In this document: piece by piece, positions 15,448 through 24,336 of the stretch
Numbering within the stretch: the stretch's first letter is position 1
How the letters are laid out: each line of letters starts with the position of its first letter
Assembly: GCA_963775635.1 (NCBI GenBank)
Contig: CAVZJO010000015.1
Coordinates: 1-64,000, forward strand
DNA from: JALORV01 sp963775635
GTDB taxonomy: Bacteria > Pseudomonadota > Gammaproteobacteria > Burkholderiales > Burkholderiaceae_F
DNA: 64,000 bases
Direction of reading: 5' to 3'
Made by a program: the position numbers and the translations under genes
The notes under the pieces: generated by a model
What the model was told of the DNA's origin: nothing
Databases searched by the model: none
The model's input: the letters and a program-made list of their open reading frames with translations, nothing else

Positions 15448-17166
15448 ATGCACGCAGACATGCCTTTGATCGTCACCTTGGCAGCAGCGCTGGGCATGGC
15501 GCTCGCGCTGGGCTTCGTCGCCTCTCGGCTTCGGTTGCCCGCACTTGTCGGTTATCTCATTGGCGGGGTTCTCATTGGTCCGTACACGCCGGGATTCGTA
15601 GCCGATGTGAGTCTCGCGGGCCAATTGGCTGAAGTGGGGGTGATGCTGCTGATGTTCGGTGTCGGTCTGCACTTCTCGATTGGCGACCTGATGGCGGTGC
15701 GCAAAGTCGCGGTGCCGGGCGCCGTCGTTCAGATGCTGGTCGCCACGGCCTTGGGCGCCGCGGTGGCCCTCGGCTGGGGCTGGGGTGTGGCTGGGGCACT
15801 TGTATTCGGCATCTCGCTGTCCGTGGCGAGCACCGTGGTCCTGCTGCGCGCGCTCGAGTCGCGCGGTCTGCTCGAGACGCATAACGGCCGTATCGCGGTC
15901 GGCTGGCTCATTGTCGAGGACCTCGCGATGGTCGTCGTGCTGGTCCTGCTGCCCGCGCTGATCCACCTCGAACGGTCATCGTCAGGCTCCGGTGCGGGAC
16001 TTTGGTTCACCTTGCTGCAGACGCTTCTGGCGGTTGTCGCATTCGTCGCATTAATGCTGCTGGCAGGCCGTCGGGTGCTGCCCTGGTTGCTGTGGCAGAT
16101 CTCGAGAACGGGCTCACGTGAGCTGTTTACCCTGTGCATCGTGGCGGTCGCTGTCAGCATCGCGTATGGCGCATCGGCCTTGTTCGGCGTTTCCGTTGCG
16201 CTCGGTGCGTTCTTCGCCGGACTGGTCCTGCGCGAGTCGGAGTTCAGCCATCGCGCCGCTCAGGAGTCTCTGCCGTTTCGAGACGCGTTCGCGGTGTTGT
16301 TCTTCGTCTCAGTCGGCATGCTGTTCGATCCCACCGTCCTGGTCGAACGGCCGTTGCAGGTCGTTGCCGTGGTAGCCATCATCATGGTGGGCAAGTCGCT
16401 CGCCGCCGGCGCTCTGGTCATCGCAATGCGATACCCGTTGAACACGGCGCTGACCGTCTCGACCAGCCTCGCACAGATCGGCGAGTTCTCGTTCATTCTC
16501 GCGGCGCTGGGCACGGGGCTCGGTGTACTGCCGCCCGAAGCACAAAGCCTGGTGGTGGCGGGCGCGCTCTTTTCGATTGCGCTCAATCCACTCCTCTTCT
16601 CGCTGGTGGAGCCGGCGCGGAACTGGATCCTGTCGCGATCGGCAGTGGCCCGGCGTCTGGAGATGCGAGACGACCCGCTGGCAGCGCTGCCGCAGTCCAC
16701 GGAGACTAGATACCTCGCCAAGCATGTCGTGCTTGTCGGCTATGGCACGGTCGGTCGCGGCGTCGCCGCTGCGCTGTACGCGAAGGACATTCCTCTCGTC
16801 GTCGTTGAGCAGAATCGGGAGCGCGTGCACGCACTGCGCGCGGAAGGCAGGGCTGCAGTGTCGGGCGATGCGAGCGATCCCACCGTGCTGGTGCAGGCCC
16901 ATATCGCACAGGCCGGGCTGCTGGTCATCACCATACCGGACACCACGGACGTACGCCCGATGCTTGCCACGGCACGCTCGCTCAACCCGTCGATTCCCGT
17001 GATCGTGCGTGCAGAGAACGCAGAGGAGGCGCAGTTGCTTGCAAATGAAGGCGTCGAGCACGTGCTGCACGCAAAGGCAGCGCTTGCCGACGCGATGGTC
17101 GATGCGGCGCTGAAGGCGCTCCCTGCAGCGCCGGGCAGTTCAGCGGCCGCCATCTCAGCCGCGTAG
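15448..17166 (+). CDS. ybaL: YbaL-type monovalent cation:proton antiporter (CPA2) with RCK domain
   Basis: A 572-residue inner-membrane protein, nearly the length of E. coli YbaL (558). Residues 1-395 contain about 12 transmembrane helices with the family blocks LVGYLIGGVLIGPYTPGFVA, LMFGVGLHFS and GWLIVEDLAMV. The cytoplasmic part starts near 425 with a Rossmann TrkA-N/RCK domain (VLVGYGTVGRG, a GxGxxG nucleotide site). These proteins are thought to move K+ or Na+ against protons under control of NAD(H) or similar ligands. The best resemblance recalled is YbaL rather than KefB/KefC. It stands alone upstream of the nap operon. Confidence 0.88.
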   Translation: MHADMPLIVTLAAALGMALALGFVASRLRLPALVGYLIGGVLIGPYTPGFVADVSLAGQLAEVGVMLLMFGVGLHFSIGDLMAVRKVAVPGAVVQMLVATALGAAVALGWGWGVAGALVFGISLSVASTVVLLRALESRGLLETHNGRIAVGWLIVEDLAMVVVLVLLPALIHLERSSSGSGAGLWFTLLQTLLAVVAFVALMLLAGRRVLPWLLWQISRTGSRELFTLCIVAVAVSIAYGASALFGVSVALGAFFAGLVLRESEFSHRAAQESLPFRDAFAVLFFVSVGMLFDPTVLVERPLQVVAVVAIIMVGKSLAAGALVIAMRYPLNTALTVSTSLAQIGEFSFILAALGTGLGVLPPEAQSLVVAGALFSIALNPLLFSLVEPARNWILSRSAVARRLEMRDDPLAALPQSTETRYLAKHVVLVGYGTVGRGVAAALYAKDIPLVVVEQNRERVHALRAEGRAAVSGDASDPTVLVQAHIAQAGLLVITIPDTTDVRPMLATARSLNPSIPVIVRAENAEEAQLLANEGVEHVLHAKAALADAMVDAALKALPAAPGSSAAAISAA

Positions 17167-17242
17167 GTATTCGCGCTGTCGGCCTACATCGCGGATGATT
17201 GGCCGGCACACGCGCGACCTTCTCGCAAAGGGCCGCTGAGGT

Positions 17243-17271
17243 TTGACAGCCCCTGGGGCATTTGCTACAAG
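17243..17271 (+). promoter_or_regulatory. Likely sigma-70 promoter of the nap operon
   Basis: TTGACA (17243-17248) and TACAAG (17266-17271) are separated by exactly 17 bases in the gene-free stretch before napE. The -35 is perfect and the -10 matches 4 of 6. No FNR-type TTGAT-N4-ATCAA box was seen here, so oxygen control, if present, is not explained by this stretch. Confidence 0.5.
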
Positions 17272-17343
17272 AAAAGTCACTGTCGTTGTTCCTGCCTGTT
17301 GCGCGAGAGCCGCTTGCGCAACGAAAGCGAAGGGAGGTGGCTT

Positions 17344-17502
17344 GTGGAAGACGGGCATGCGCCCACCACCAAAGCCGAGGAACTGCGCAGTTTTGTGTTC
17401 CTTGCCTTGGTCATGGCGCCGGTGATCGCAGTCGCAATCGTTTCCGGCTACGGATTCCTCGTCTGGATGTATCAGGTCGTTGCCGGCCCTCCCGGCAGCT
17501 GA
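17344..17502 (+). CDS. napE: Periplasmic nitrate reductase, NapE membrane subunit
   Basis: A 52-residue protein with one transmembrane helix (LVMAPVIAVAIVSGYGFLVW) preceded by the NapE pattern KAEELRSFVFLALVMAP. NapE is a small inner-membrane protein found at the front of nap operons; its precise role is unsettled. GTG at 17344 is chosen because GGAGG lies six bases upstream; the frame is open further back but that part has no membrane-protein character. First gene of napEDABC, 35 bases before napD. Confidence 0.82.
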   Translation: MEDGHAPTTKAEELRSFVFLALVMAPVIAVAIVSGYGFLVWMYQVVAGPPGS

Positions 17503-17537
17503 CGCCTCGATCGATTCCCCATCCCGGAGGGAATGAC

Positions 17538-17819
17538 GTGCTGAACGAGTTGCACATCACCAGCCTGGTGGTGCATTCCGCTCCGAAGCGTGTGAAGCAG
17601 GTGTCGGAGGCGATCGCCTCGATTCCCAGCGCAATCGTCCACGCGACTTCCGGCAGCGGCAAGTTGGTCGTCACGCTCGAGGCGGGCACGGCGAGCGAAA
17701 TGCTGAACACGATCACCGGCATCCAGCACATCGACGGCGTGCTCTCGGCCGCGTTGGTCTATCAGACCGCCGATTCGCTGGACGCCATGAACGAGGAGGT
17801 TGCCGATGGCGATGCGTAG
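17538..17819 (+). CDS. napD: NapD, chaperone for the nitrate reductase catalytic subunit
   Basis: A 93-residue cytoplasmic protein with a ferredoxin-like fold: LHITSLVVHSAPKRVKQV opens it and the sequence around ATSGSGKLVVTLE is typical of NapD. NapD binds the twin-arginine signal peptide of NapA and holds back its export until the cofactor is inserted. GTG at 17538 has CGGAGG seven bases upstream. The end overlaps the start of napA by 14 bases, which suggests coupled translation. Confidence 0.88.
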   Translation: MLNELHITSLVVHSAPKRVKQVSEAIASIPSAIVHATSGSGKLVVTLEAGTASEMLNTITGIQHIDGVLSAALVYQTADSLDAMNEEVADGDA

Positions 17820-20301
17820 GCGGGAGTTCATTCGCCGCACGGCCGCCGCCAGCGCCGCGGCGGTCGCCGGCATTCCGTTGCCCGGCTGGAGCCAGCAAGT
17901 CGGTCGCGACAACAACGCCGGCAAGGTCAAGTGGTCCAAGGCGCCGTGCCGGTTCTGCGGCACGGGCTGCGGGGTAACGGTGGGCGTTCAGGACAACCGC
18001 GTCGTGGCCACGCGCGGCGACGTCGACGCCGAAGTGAATAAGGGCCTCAACTGCGTCAAGGGCTATTTTCTGTCCAAGATCATGTACGGCGATGACCGGC
18101 TGACGACGCCGCTGCTGCGCATGAAGAACGGCCAGTACGCCAAGGACGGCGAGTTTCAGAGCGTTTCCTGGGACAAGGCCTTCGACGTGATGGCCGATCA
18201 GTTCAAGCGCGTGCTCAGGGAGAAGGGGCCGACAGCGGTGGGCATGTTCGGCTCCGGCCAATGGACGGTCTGGGAGGGCTACGCGGCGCTGAAGCTGATG
18301 AAGGCCGGCTTCCGCTCCAACAATCTGGATCCCAACGCGCGGCATTGCATGGCTTCGGCGGCCGTGGGCTTCATGCGCACGTTCGGCGCGGACGAGCCGA
18401 TGGGATGCTATGACGACATCGAGGCGGCCGATGCGTTCGTGCTGTGGGGCGCGAACATGGCGGAGATGCACCCCATCCTGTGGACGAGGGTGACCGACCG
18501 CCGGCTCTCTGCGCCCAACGTCAAGGTCGCCGTGCTGTCGCCCTTCGAGAATCGGTCGTACGAGCTGGCGGATATCGAGCTCACGTTTACGCCGCAAACG
18601 GATTTGGCGATCCTCAACTACATCGCCAATCACATCATCAAGACCAATCGCGTCAATCGCGATTTCGTCGACAAGCACACGTCTTTCCGGTTGGGCAATG
18701 CCGACATCGGCTACGGGCTGCGGCCGGAACATCCGCTGCAGAAGCGTGCGAAGAACGCCGGCGACGCTGGTGGCTCCAAGCCGATGACCTTCGATGAGTA
18801 CGCGAAATTCGTCGCCGCTTATGACCTCGAGTCGACCGCGAAGCTCAGTGGCGTCCCGAAGAGTCGGCTGGAAGCGCTGGCGGAGCTATACGCCGACCCG
18901 AAGGTCAAGGTGATGTCGTTCTGGACGATGGGGTTCAACCAGCACACGCGCGGCGTTTGGTGCAATCAACTCGTCTACAACATCCACCTGCTCACCGGAA
19001 AAATCTCGACGCCGGGCAACAGCCCGTTCTCGTTGACCGGGCAGCCCTCGGCGTGCGGCACCGCGCGCGAAGTGGGAACGTTCGCGCATCGCCTGCCGGC
19101 CGACATGGTCGTGACCAATCCCAAGCATCGCGCGGAGGCCGAGCACATCTGGAAGTTGCCCGAAGGCACGATTCCCGGCATCCCCGGCTACCACGCTGTG
19201 TTGCAGAACCGGATGCTCAAGGACGGCAAGCTCAACGCCTACTGGGTGATGGTCAACAACAACATGCAGGCGGCGGCCAACCTGATGCAGGAGGGCTATC
19301 CCGGTTATCGCAATCCGGACAACTTCATCGTGGTGTCGGACGTCTATCCGACCGTCACGGCGCTCGCCGCCGATCTGATTCTCCCGGCGGCCATGTGGGT
19401 CGAAAAGGAAGGCGCGTATGGCAATGCCGAACGCCGCACGCACTTCTGGCACCAGCTCGTGACGCCACCCAGCGATGCGCGCTCGGATCTGTGGCAGCTG
19501 ATGGAGTTCTCGAAGCGGTTCAAGGTCGACGAGGTGTGGCCCGCCGAGCTGCTTGCGAAGCAGCCCGCATACCGCGGCAAGACGCTCTACGAGGTGTTGT
19601 TCCGCAATGGCCAGGTCGATCAGTTCCCATTGAGCGAGATGGAAGCAGGCTACGAGAACACGGAAGGCAAGGCGTTCGGCTTCTATGTGCAGAAGGGCCT
19701 GTTCGAGGAGTATGCGAAATTCGGCCGCGGTCACGGTCACGACCTCGCGCCGTTCGACACGTATCACCAGGTCCGCGGCCTGCGCTGGCCAGTCGTGAAC
19801 GGCAAGGAAACACTGTGGCGTTACCGCGAGGGTTCCGACCCCTACGTGAAGAAGGGCACGGGCTTCCAGTTCTACGGTTTTCCGGACGGCAAGGCGTTGA
19901 TCTACGCATTGCCCTACGAGCCGCCACCCGAGGTTCCGGACAACGAATATCCGTTCTGGCTGTCGACCGGCCGGGTGCTGGAGCACTGGCACTCGGGGTC
20001 GATGACCCGTCGCGTGCCCGAGTTGCATGCGGCCGTTCCGAACGCTGTCTGCTATATGCACCCGCAGGACGCGGCAGCGCTCGGCGTACGGCGCGGGGTC
20101 GAGGTCGAAATCGTCTCGCGGCGTGGCAGCATGAAGACTCGCGTGGAAACGCGCGGGCGCAACAAGCCGCCGCCGGGACTGGTGTTTGTGCCATGGTTCG
20201 ACGCCAGCCAGTTGATCAACAAGGTCACGCTTGATGCGACGGATCCGATATCGTTCCAGACGGACTTCAAGAAATGCGCCGTGAAGATCGTCAAGGTGTG
20301 A
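17806..20301 (+). CDS. napA: Periplasmic nitrate reductase, catalytic subunit NapA
   Basis: An 831-residue molybdoenzyme that reduces nitrate to nitrite in the periplasm. The N-terminus RRREFIRRTAAASAAAVAG is a Tat signal with the twin arginines. The [4Fe-4S] cluster is bound by Cys48, Cys51, Cys55 and Cys83 (CRFCGTGC and NCVKG). ARHCMAS holds Cys181, the expected Mo ligand, between two Mo-bis-MGD binding regions. The C-terminal domain with WHSGSMTRRVPEL is complete, so the enzyme looks functional. Start at 17806 is chosen because GGAGG lies six bases before it; 17800 (TTG) and 17812 are also in frame. Confidence 0.95.
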   Translation: MAMRRREFIRRTAAASAAAVAGIPLPGWSQQVGRDNNAGKVKWSKAPCRFCGTGCGVTVGVQDNRVVATRGDVDAEVNKGLNCVKGYFLSKIMYGDDRLTTPLLRMKNGQYAKDGEFQSVSWDKAFDVMADQFKRVLREKGPTAVGMFGSGQWTVWEGYAALKLMKAGFRSNNLDPNARHCMASAAVGFMRTFGADEPMGCYDDIEAADAFVLWGANMAEMHPILWTRVTDRRLSAPNVKVAVLSPFENRSYELADIELTFTPQTDLAILNYIANHIIKTNRVNRDFVDKHTSFRLGNADIGYGLRPEHPLQKRAKNAGDAGGSKPMTFDEYAKFVAAYDLESTAKLSGVPKSRLEALAELYADPKVKVMSFWTMGFNQHTRGVWCNQLVYNIHLLTGKISTPGNSPFSLTGQPSACGTAREVGTFAHRLPADMVVTNPKHRAEAEHIWKLPEGTIPGIPGYHAVLQNRMLKDGKLNAYWVMVNNNMQAAANLMQEGYPGYRNPDNFIVVSDVYPTVTALAADLILPAAMWVEKEGAYGNAERRTHFWHQLVTPPSDARSDLWQLMEFSKRFKVDEVWPAELLAKQPAYRGKTLYEVLFRNGQVDQFPLSEMEAGYENTEGKAFGFYVQKGLFEEYAKFGRGHGHDLAPFDTYHQVRGLRWPVVNGKETLWRYREGSDPYVKKGTGFQFYGFPDGKALIYALPYEPPPEVPDNEYPFWLSTGRVLEHWHSGSMTRRVPELHAAVPNAVCYMHPQDAAALGVRRGVEVEIVSRRGSMKTRVETRGRNKPPPGLVFVPWFDASQLINKVTLDATDPISFQTDFKKCAVKIVKV

Positions 20302-20318
20302 GACGCATCAGACGCCGC

Positions 20319-20795
20319 ATGAGCCTGCGCCTCGCTCTCCTCGGACTCGGCCTGTGCGCCAGCGTCGCGTCGGCCGAGCCGCCGGCGTCGCTGCTCGACG
20401 CAATGCGTGGGCCAGTGCCGATTCCCGAAGCGACCAGGCCGCCGCTGCTGAAAAATGCCGTCAACGACGACGTTCGGCATCAGCGCAATTTCGAAGATCA
20501 GCCGCCGATCATTCCGCATCGGGTCGACGGCTATCAGATCGACAAGAACTTCAACAAGTGCCTGGATTGCCATGCCCTCGCAAAGACGGAGTTTTCGCAG
20601 GCCGTGCCGATCAGCGCGACGCATTACATAGACCGCAGTGGAAAGACTCTCCCGCACGTCTCGACGCGGCGCTACTTCTGCATGCAGTGCCATGTCGCGC
20701 AGGATCCGGTCAAACCGCTCGTGGGCAATTCCTTTGAAAAGGCCGACGCAGTAGTTCCCAGGGCAGGTGGGGCGCCCCAGGCCAAACAGAAGTAG
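20319..20795 (+). CDS. napB: Periplasmic nitrate reductase, dihaem cytochrome c subunit NapB
   Basis: A 158-residue exported protein. Residues 1-19 form the signal peptide (cleavage after VASA). Two haem c sites are present: CLDCH at 81-85 and CMQCH at 121-125. NapB passes electrons from NapC to the haem-free catalytic subunit NapA. The start at 20319 lies 17 bases after the napA stop; a longer in-frame extension upstream overlaps napA and lacks a signal-peptide pattern. Confidence 0.92.
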   Translation: MSLRLALLGLGLCASVASAEPPASLLDAMRGPVPIPEATRPPLLKNAVNDDVRHQRNFEDQPPIIPHRVDGYQIDKNFNKCLDCHALAKTEFSQAVPISATHYIDRSGKTLPHVSTRRYFCMQCHVAQDPVKPLVGNSFEKADAVVPRAGGAPQAKQK

Positions 20796-20802
20796 CAACT
20801 CG

Positions 20803-21477
20803 ATGATCAAACTCCTTCGACGCTACTGGACGGTCATCCGCCAGCCCAGCAAGCACTTCAGCCTCGGCTTCCTGACGATCGGCGGCTTCATTGGCGGCAT
20901 CATCTTCTGGGGCGGGTTCAACACGGCGATGGAGTTCACCAATACGGAGACGTTCTGTACCGGATGCCACGAAATGCGCGACAACGTGTTCGCCGAACTG
21001 AAGAGCACCATTCACTACACGAATCGCTCCGGTGTGCGCGCGATGTGCTCCAACTGCCACGTTCCGCATGAGTGGACGGTGAAGATGGCGCGCAAGATGG
21101 CGGCCTCGAAGGAGGTCTGGGGAAAAATTTTCGGCACCATCAGCACGCCCGAGAAATTCCAGGCGAAGCGGCTCGAGCTCGCGCAGCACGAATGGGCTCG
21201 CTTCAAGGCGAATGACTCGCTCGAGTGCCGCAACTGCCACAACTACGATTACATGGACTTCACGCGCCAGAGCGTGCGCGCGCAGAACATGCATTCGACC
21301 TACCTGGCCAACAAGGAGAAGACCTGCATCGATTGCCACAAGGGCATCGCGCACAGGCTTCCCTTCATCCCGCCCGGCGAAGGGCCCACGGACACGCCGG
21401 GGCAGGTCGTGCCGAAGCCCAGTCGGCAGGCGCTCGCGCCGTCGTCCGGCAGCGCGGCAGGCAACAGCAGTCGCTGA
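20803..21477 (+). CDS. napC: NapC/NirT-type tetrahaem cytochrome c quinol dehydrogenase
   Basis: A 224-residue membrane-anchored cytochrome. One N-terminal helix (LGFLTIGGFIGGIIFWGG) holds it in the inner membrane, and four haem c sites follow: CTGCH 52-56, CSNCH 82-86, CRNCH 142-146, CIDCH 175-179. It takes electrons from the quinol pool and hands them to NapB. Seven bases separate it from napB. No napF, napG or napH is present, so the locus is the EDABC type. Confidence 0.93.
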   Translation: MIKLLRRYWTVIRQPSKHFSLGFLTIGGFIGGIIFWGGFNTAMEFTNTETFCTGCHEMRDNVFAELKSTIHYTNRSGVRAMCSNCHVPHEWTVKMARKMAASKEVWGKIFGTISTPEKFQAKRLELAQHEWARFKANDSLECRNCHNYDYMDFTRQSVRAQNMHSTYLANKEKTCIDCHKGIAHRLPFIPPGEGPTDTPGQVVPKPSRQALAPSSGSAAGNSSR

Positions 21478-21585
21478 CGCGCGGACGGCCATCGCGGCGG
21501 TCCGCGGATCGCGCGTACGGTTGCCGCGCGAATCGAGGATCTCGAAGCCGCGAACGTGTCGAATCATTGCCATGGTTCGCTTCCC

Positions 21586-23004
21586 CTACTGGATCTGCGC
21601 AATGCGCAGCAGGTTCGTATTGCCCGATGTACCGAAGGGCATGCCGGCGGAAATGACGATGGTCTGGCCCGCTTCGCCGAAGCCTTCCTTCAAGGCTGTA
21701 CGGCAGGCGAGATCGCTCATCTCCGAGACGTCGTCGATGTCGTGACAGAGCACCGCGTGTACGCCCCACGCGAGCGCGAGACGCCGCGCGGTGGCGCGCC
21801 GTGGCGTCATGCCAATGATCGGCGCGCGTGGTCTTTCGCGCGCCATTCGCAACGCGGAGTAGCCGGAACTGGTGTACGCGACGGTCGCCGCTGCGTGTAG
21901 CAGCGTGGTGACGTGACGCATTGCAAAGCCGATCGCATCGGCCGCCGATGACGGCGGGTCCGAGCGCGACGCTTCGATCGTGTCGCGGTAGTGCGGGTCA
22001 CTCTCCGTACAGGCGATGATGCGGCTCATCATGCGCACCGCCTGAACAGGATGGCGGCCGCTGGCCGATTCGGCGGAGAGCATCACGGCGTCGGCGCCCT
22101 CGTAGATGGCGGTGGCAACGTCGGAAGCTTCGGCCCGCGTCGGTACCGGCGCGGTCACCATCGACTCCAGCATCTGCGTGGCGACGATGACCGGCTTTCC
22201 TGTCCGGCGGCACGCGGCGACGATCCGTTTCTGAATGGCTGGCACCTGCTCGGCCGGCAGTTCGACTCCGAGGTCGCCGCGGGCCACCATCACGGCGTCC
22301 GTTTCCGCGATGATGGCGTCGAGCGACTCGATCGCCGCGGGCTTCTCGAGCTTGGCGACTATCCCGGCCCGTCCGTCGACGAGCGCTCGCACTTCTGCGA
22401 TGTCCTGTGCCCGCTGCACGAAGGACAGCGCCACCCAGTCGACGCCGAGCTTGAGGCCAAATTCGAGATCGGCGCGGTCCTTCTCCGTCAGAGCTGACAG
22501 CGGAAGGACAACATTGGGAACGTTCACGCCCTTGCGGTCGGACAGCGCTCCGCCCGCGATGACGCGCGTCTCGGCGAAGTCGGCGCCGCAGCGCTCGACG
22601 CGCAGTCGCACGCGCCCGTCGTCGAGGAGCAGGTCGGCTCCGGTCTTGAGGGCGGCAAAGATCTCGGGATGCGGCAGCAGGGCGCGGTGCGTGTCACCGG
22701 CGGTCTTCGCGTCCAGATCCAGGCGAAACGGCTGACCCTCTGCGAGTTGAACCGGCCCGTTTGCGAACGTGCCGATGCGCAGCTTCGGGCCTTGGAGGTC
22801 GAGAAGCACACCGATCGGGCGATCCTTTTCGCGCTCGATGTCACGGATGATGTCGAGACGACGCCGATGGTCCTCATGCTTGCCGTGGCTGAAGTTCAGC
22901 CGGAACACATCGGCACCGGCGTCGAACAGCGCTTCGATAGTCTGCCGATCGTCGCTCGCCGGTCCCAGCGTTGCCACGATCTTCGCGTGTTTTTTAGGGC
23001 GCAT
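21586..23004 (-). CDS. pyk: Pyruvate kinase (tartrate-operon type)
   Basis: A 472-residue pyruvate kinase that makes pyruvate and ATP from phosphoenolpyruvate. RPKKHAKIVATLGPAS opens the barrel; FRLNFSHG, KLEKPAAIESLD and the active-site block MVARGDLGVELP follow, and GKPVIVATQMLESM is complete. The closing domain is the usual C-terminal alpha/beta unit. ATG at 23004 is preferred over TTG at 23025 because GAGAGA precedes it and homologues begin with RPKK. It lies 21 bases after the glycerate kinase, a pairing seen in tartrate operons (ttuD-ttuE). Confidence 0.93.
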   Translation of the reverse strand: MRPKKHAKIVATLGPASDDRQTIEALFDAGADVFRLNFSHGKHEDHRRRLDIIRDIEREKDRPIGVLLDLQGPKLRIGTFANGPVQLAEGQPFRLDLDAKTAGDTHRALLPHPEIFAALKTGADLLLDDGRVRLRVERCGADFAETRVIAGGALSDRKGVNVPNVVLPLSALTEKDRADLEFGLKLGVDWVALSFVQRAQDIAEVRALVDGRAGIVAKLEKPAAIESLDAIIAETDAVMVARGDLGVELPAEQVPAIQKRIVAACRRTGKPVIVATQMLESMVTAPVPTRAEASDVATAIYEGADAVMLSAESASGRHPVQAVRMMSRIIACTESDPHYRDTIEASRSDPPSSAADAIGFAMRHVTTLLHAAATVAYTSSGYSALRMARERPRAPIIGMTPRRATARRLALAWGVHAVLCHDIDDVSEMSDLACRTALKEGFGEAGQTIVISAGMPFGTSGNTNLLRIAQIQ

Positions 23005-23025
23005 TGGATCTCTCTTAGGTTTCAA

Positions 23026-24318
23026 TTACTTCGGCGCGGTGTCATGGAGAGCGCCGGTGATCAGGATCGCGCGAAAGTCGTTGACGTTCGTCAGCGTCGG
23101 CCCCGTGACCACGGAGTCGCCGATTGCTTCAAAGAAGGAATGGGCATCGTTGTCGTCTAGCCGCTCGCGTGGACCTAAGCCGCTTTTCCAGGCGCGCGCC
23201 AATGTGTCGGGTGTCAGCAGCGCACCGGCGATTTCCTCCTGGCCGTCGACGCCATCGGTATCCCCCGCGAGCGCATAGATGTCGTTCGCGCCCTTGAGTG
23301 CGAGGGCAAGCGACAGCAGAAACTCGACGTTGCGACCGCCGCGGCCGCGTCCGCGCAGTGTCACGGTCGTCTCGCCGCCGGACAGCAGCACGCATGGCGG
23401 TGTGAACGGCTGGCCGCGGCGCGCCACCTGGAGTGCGATACCGGCCATCGTCGTCGCAACGTCGCGAGCTTCGCCTTCGATGGCGTCGCCCAGGATATGG
23501 GCTGGCACTCCGGCGTCACGTGCCACGCGCGCGGCGGCCTCCAGTGCCATCTGGGGCGTCGCAATGAAGTGGGTCTCGATCTCTGGCAGACGTGCATCGC
23601 CGGGTTTCAGCGACTCCCCTTTGTGCCCTTCGAGTACCGACCAAACCGCGGGAGGAACCTCGATGTCGTAGCGGCGCAGGATCTCGATGGCGTCGGCACA
23701 CGTCGTCGGATCGGGGACCGTCGGTCCGGAGGCGATGTCGATCGGATCGTCACCGGGAACATCGGAGAGCAGCAGGTTGACCACACGCGCTGGATGGCAC
23801 CCCGCAGCGAGTCGTCCGCCCTTGATCGCCGAGAGGTGGCGGCGCACGCAATTCATCTCGCCGATGCTTGCACCGCTCGCCAGCAAGCGGCGATTGAGCT
23901 CCTGCTTGTCTCCAAGCGTCAGCCCGGGCAGCGGCAGCGGCAACAACGACGATCCCCCGCCAGAGATGAGACACAGGACCAGATCATCTGCGGTGAGGCC
24001 GCGCACGAACTCCAGCATGCGTCGCGCGACCGCCTCGCCCGCCCGATCCGGCACCGGATGCGCGGCTTCCACGATCTCGATCCGCTCGCACGGAACCGCA
24101 TAACCGTAGCGAGTCACCACCAGTCCGGACAGCGGACCTGACCAATGATCTTCGACCGCGCGGGCCATTGCAGCCGAGGCTTTGCCCGCGCCGATCACTA
24201 CCAGGCGACCCTTCGGCACAACGGGCAGGTAGTGCGGCACGCAGAGCGAAGGTTGGGCGGCCGCCACCGTTGCGTCGAATATTCGACGCAGGAGCCGGCG
24301 TGGGTCGGACGGTTCCAT
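23026..24318 (-). CDS. ttuD: Glycerate 2-kinase / TtuD family (MOFRL domain)
   Basis: A 430-residue protein of the GckA/TtuD family, older name hydroxypyruvate reductase. These enzymes phosphorylate glycerate to 2-phosphoglycerate. VVIGAGKASAAMARAVE near residue 40, LISGGGSSLLPLP near 115, MNCVRRHLSAIKGGRLA and the closing LLSGGETTVTLRGRGRGGRN (the MOFRL motif) are all present. Together with the adjacent pyruvate kinase and the tartrate dehydrogenase upstream it would carry glycerate to pyruvate. Nineteen bases separate it from the Bug gene before it. Confidence 0.88.
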   Translation of the reverse strand: MEPSDPRRLLRRIFDATVAAAQPSLCVPHYLPVVPKGRLVVIGAGKASAAMARAVEDHWSGPLSGLVVTRYGYAVPCERIEIVEAAHPVPDRAGEAVARRMLEFVRGLTADDLVLCLISGGGSSLLPLPLPGLTLGDKQELNRRLLASGASIGEMNCVRRHLSAIKGGRLAAGCHPARVVNLLLSDVPGDDPIDIASGPTVPDPTTCADAIEILRRYDIEVPPAVWSVLEGHKGESLKPGDARLPEIETHFIATPQMALEAAARVARDAGVPAHILGDAIEGEARDVATTMAGIALQVARRGQPFTPPCVLLSGGETTVTLRGRGRGGRNVEFLLSLALALKGANDIYALAGDTDGVDGQEEIAGALLTPDTLARAWKSGLGPRERLDDNDAHSFFEAIGDSVVTGPTLTNVNDFRAILITGALHDTAPK

Positions 24319-24336
24319 GGCGCACGTCGTGCCGGT

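Noticed and set aside
18886..20061. Long open frame on the minus strand inside napA (391 codons)
   Set aside because: Fully antisense to intact, motif-bearing napA; composition rich in Arg, His and Val typical of a shadow frame.
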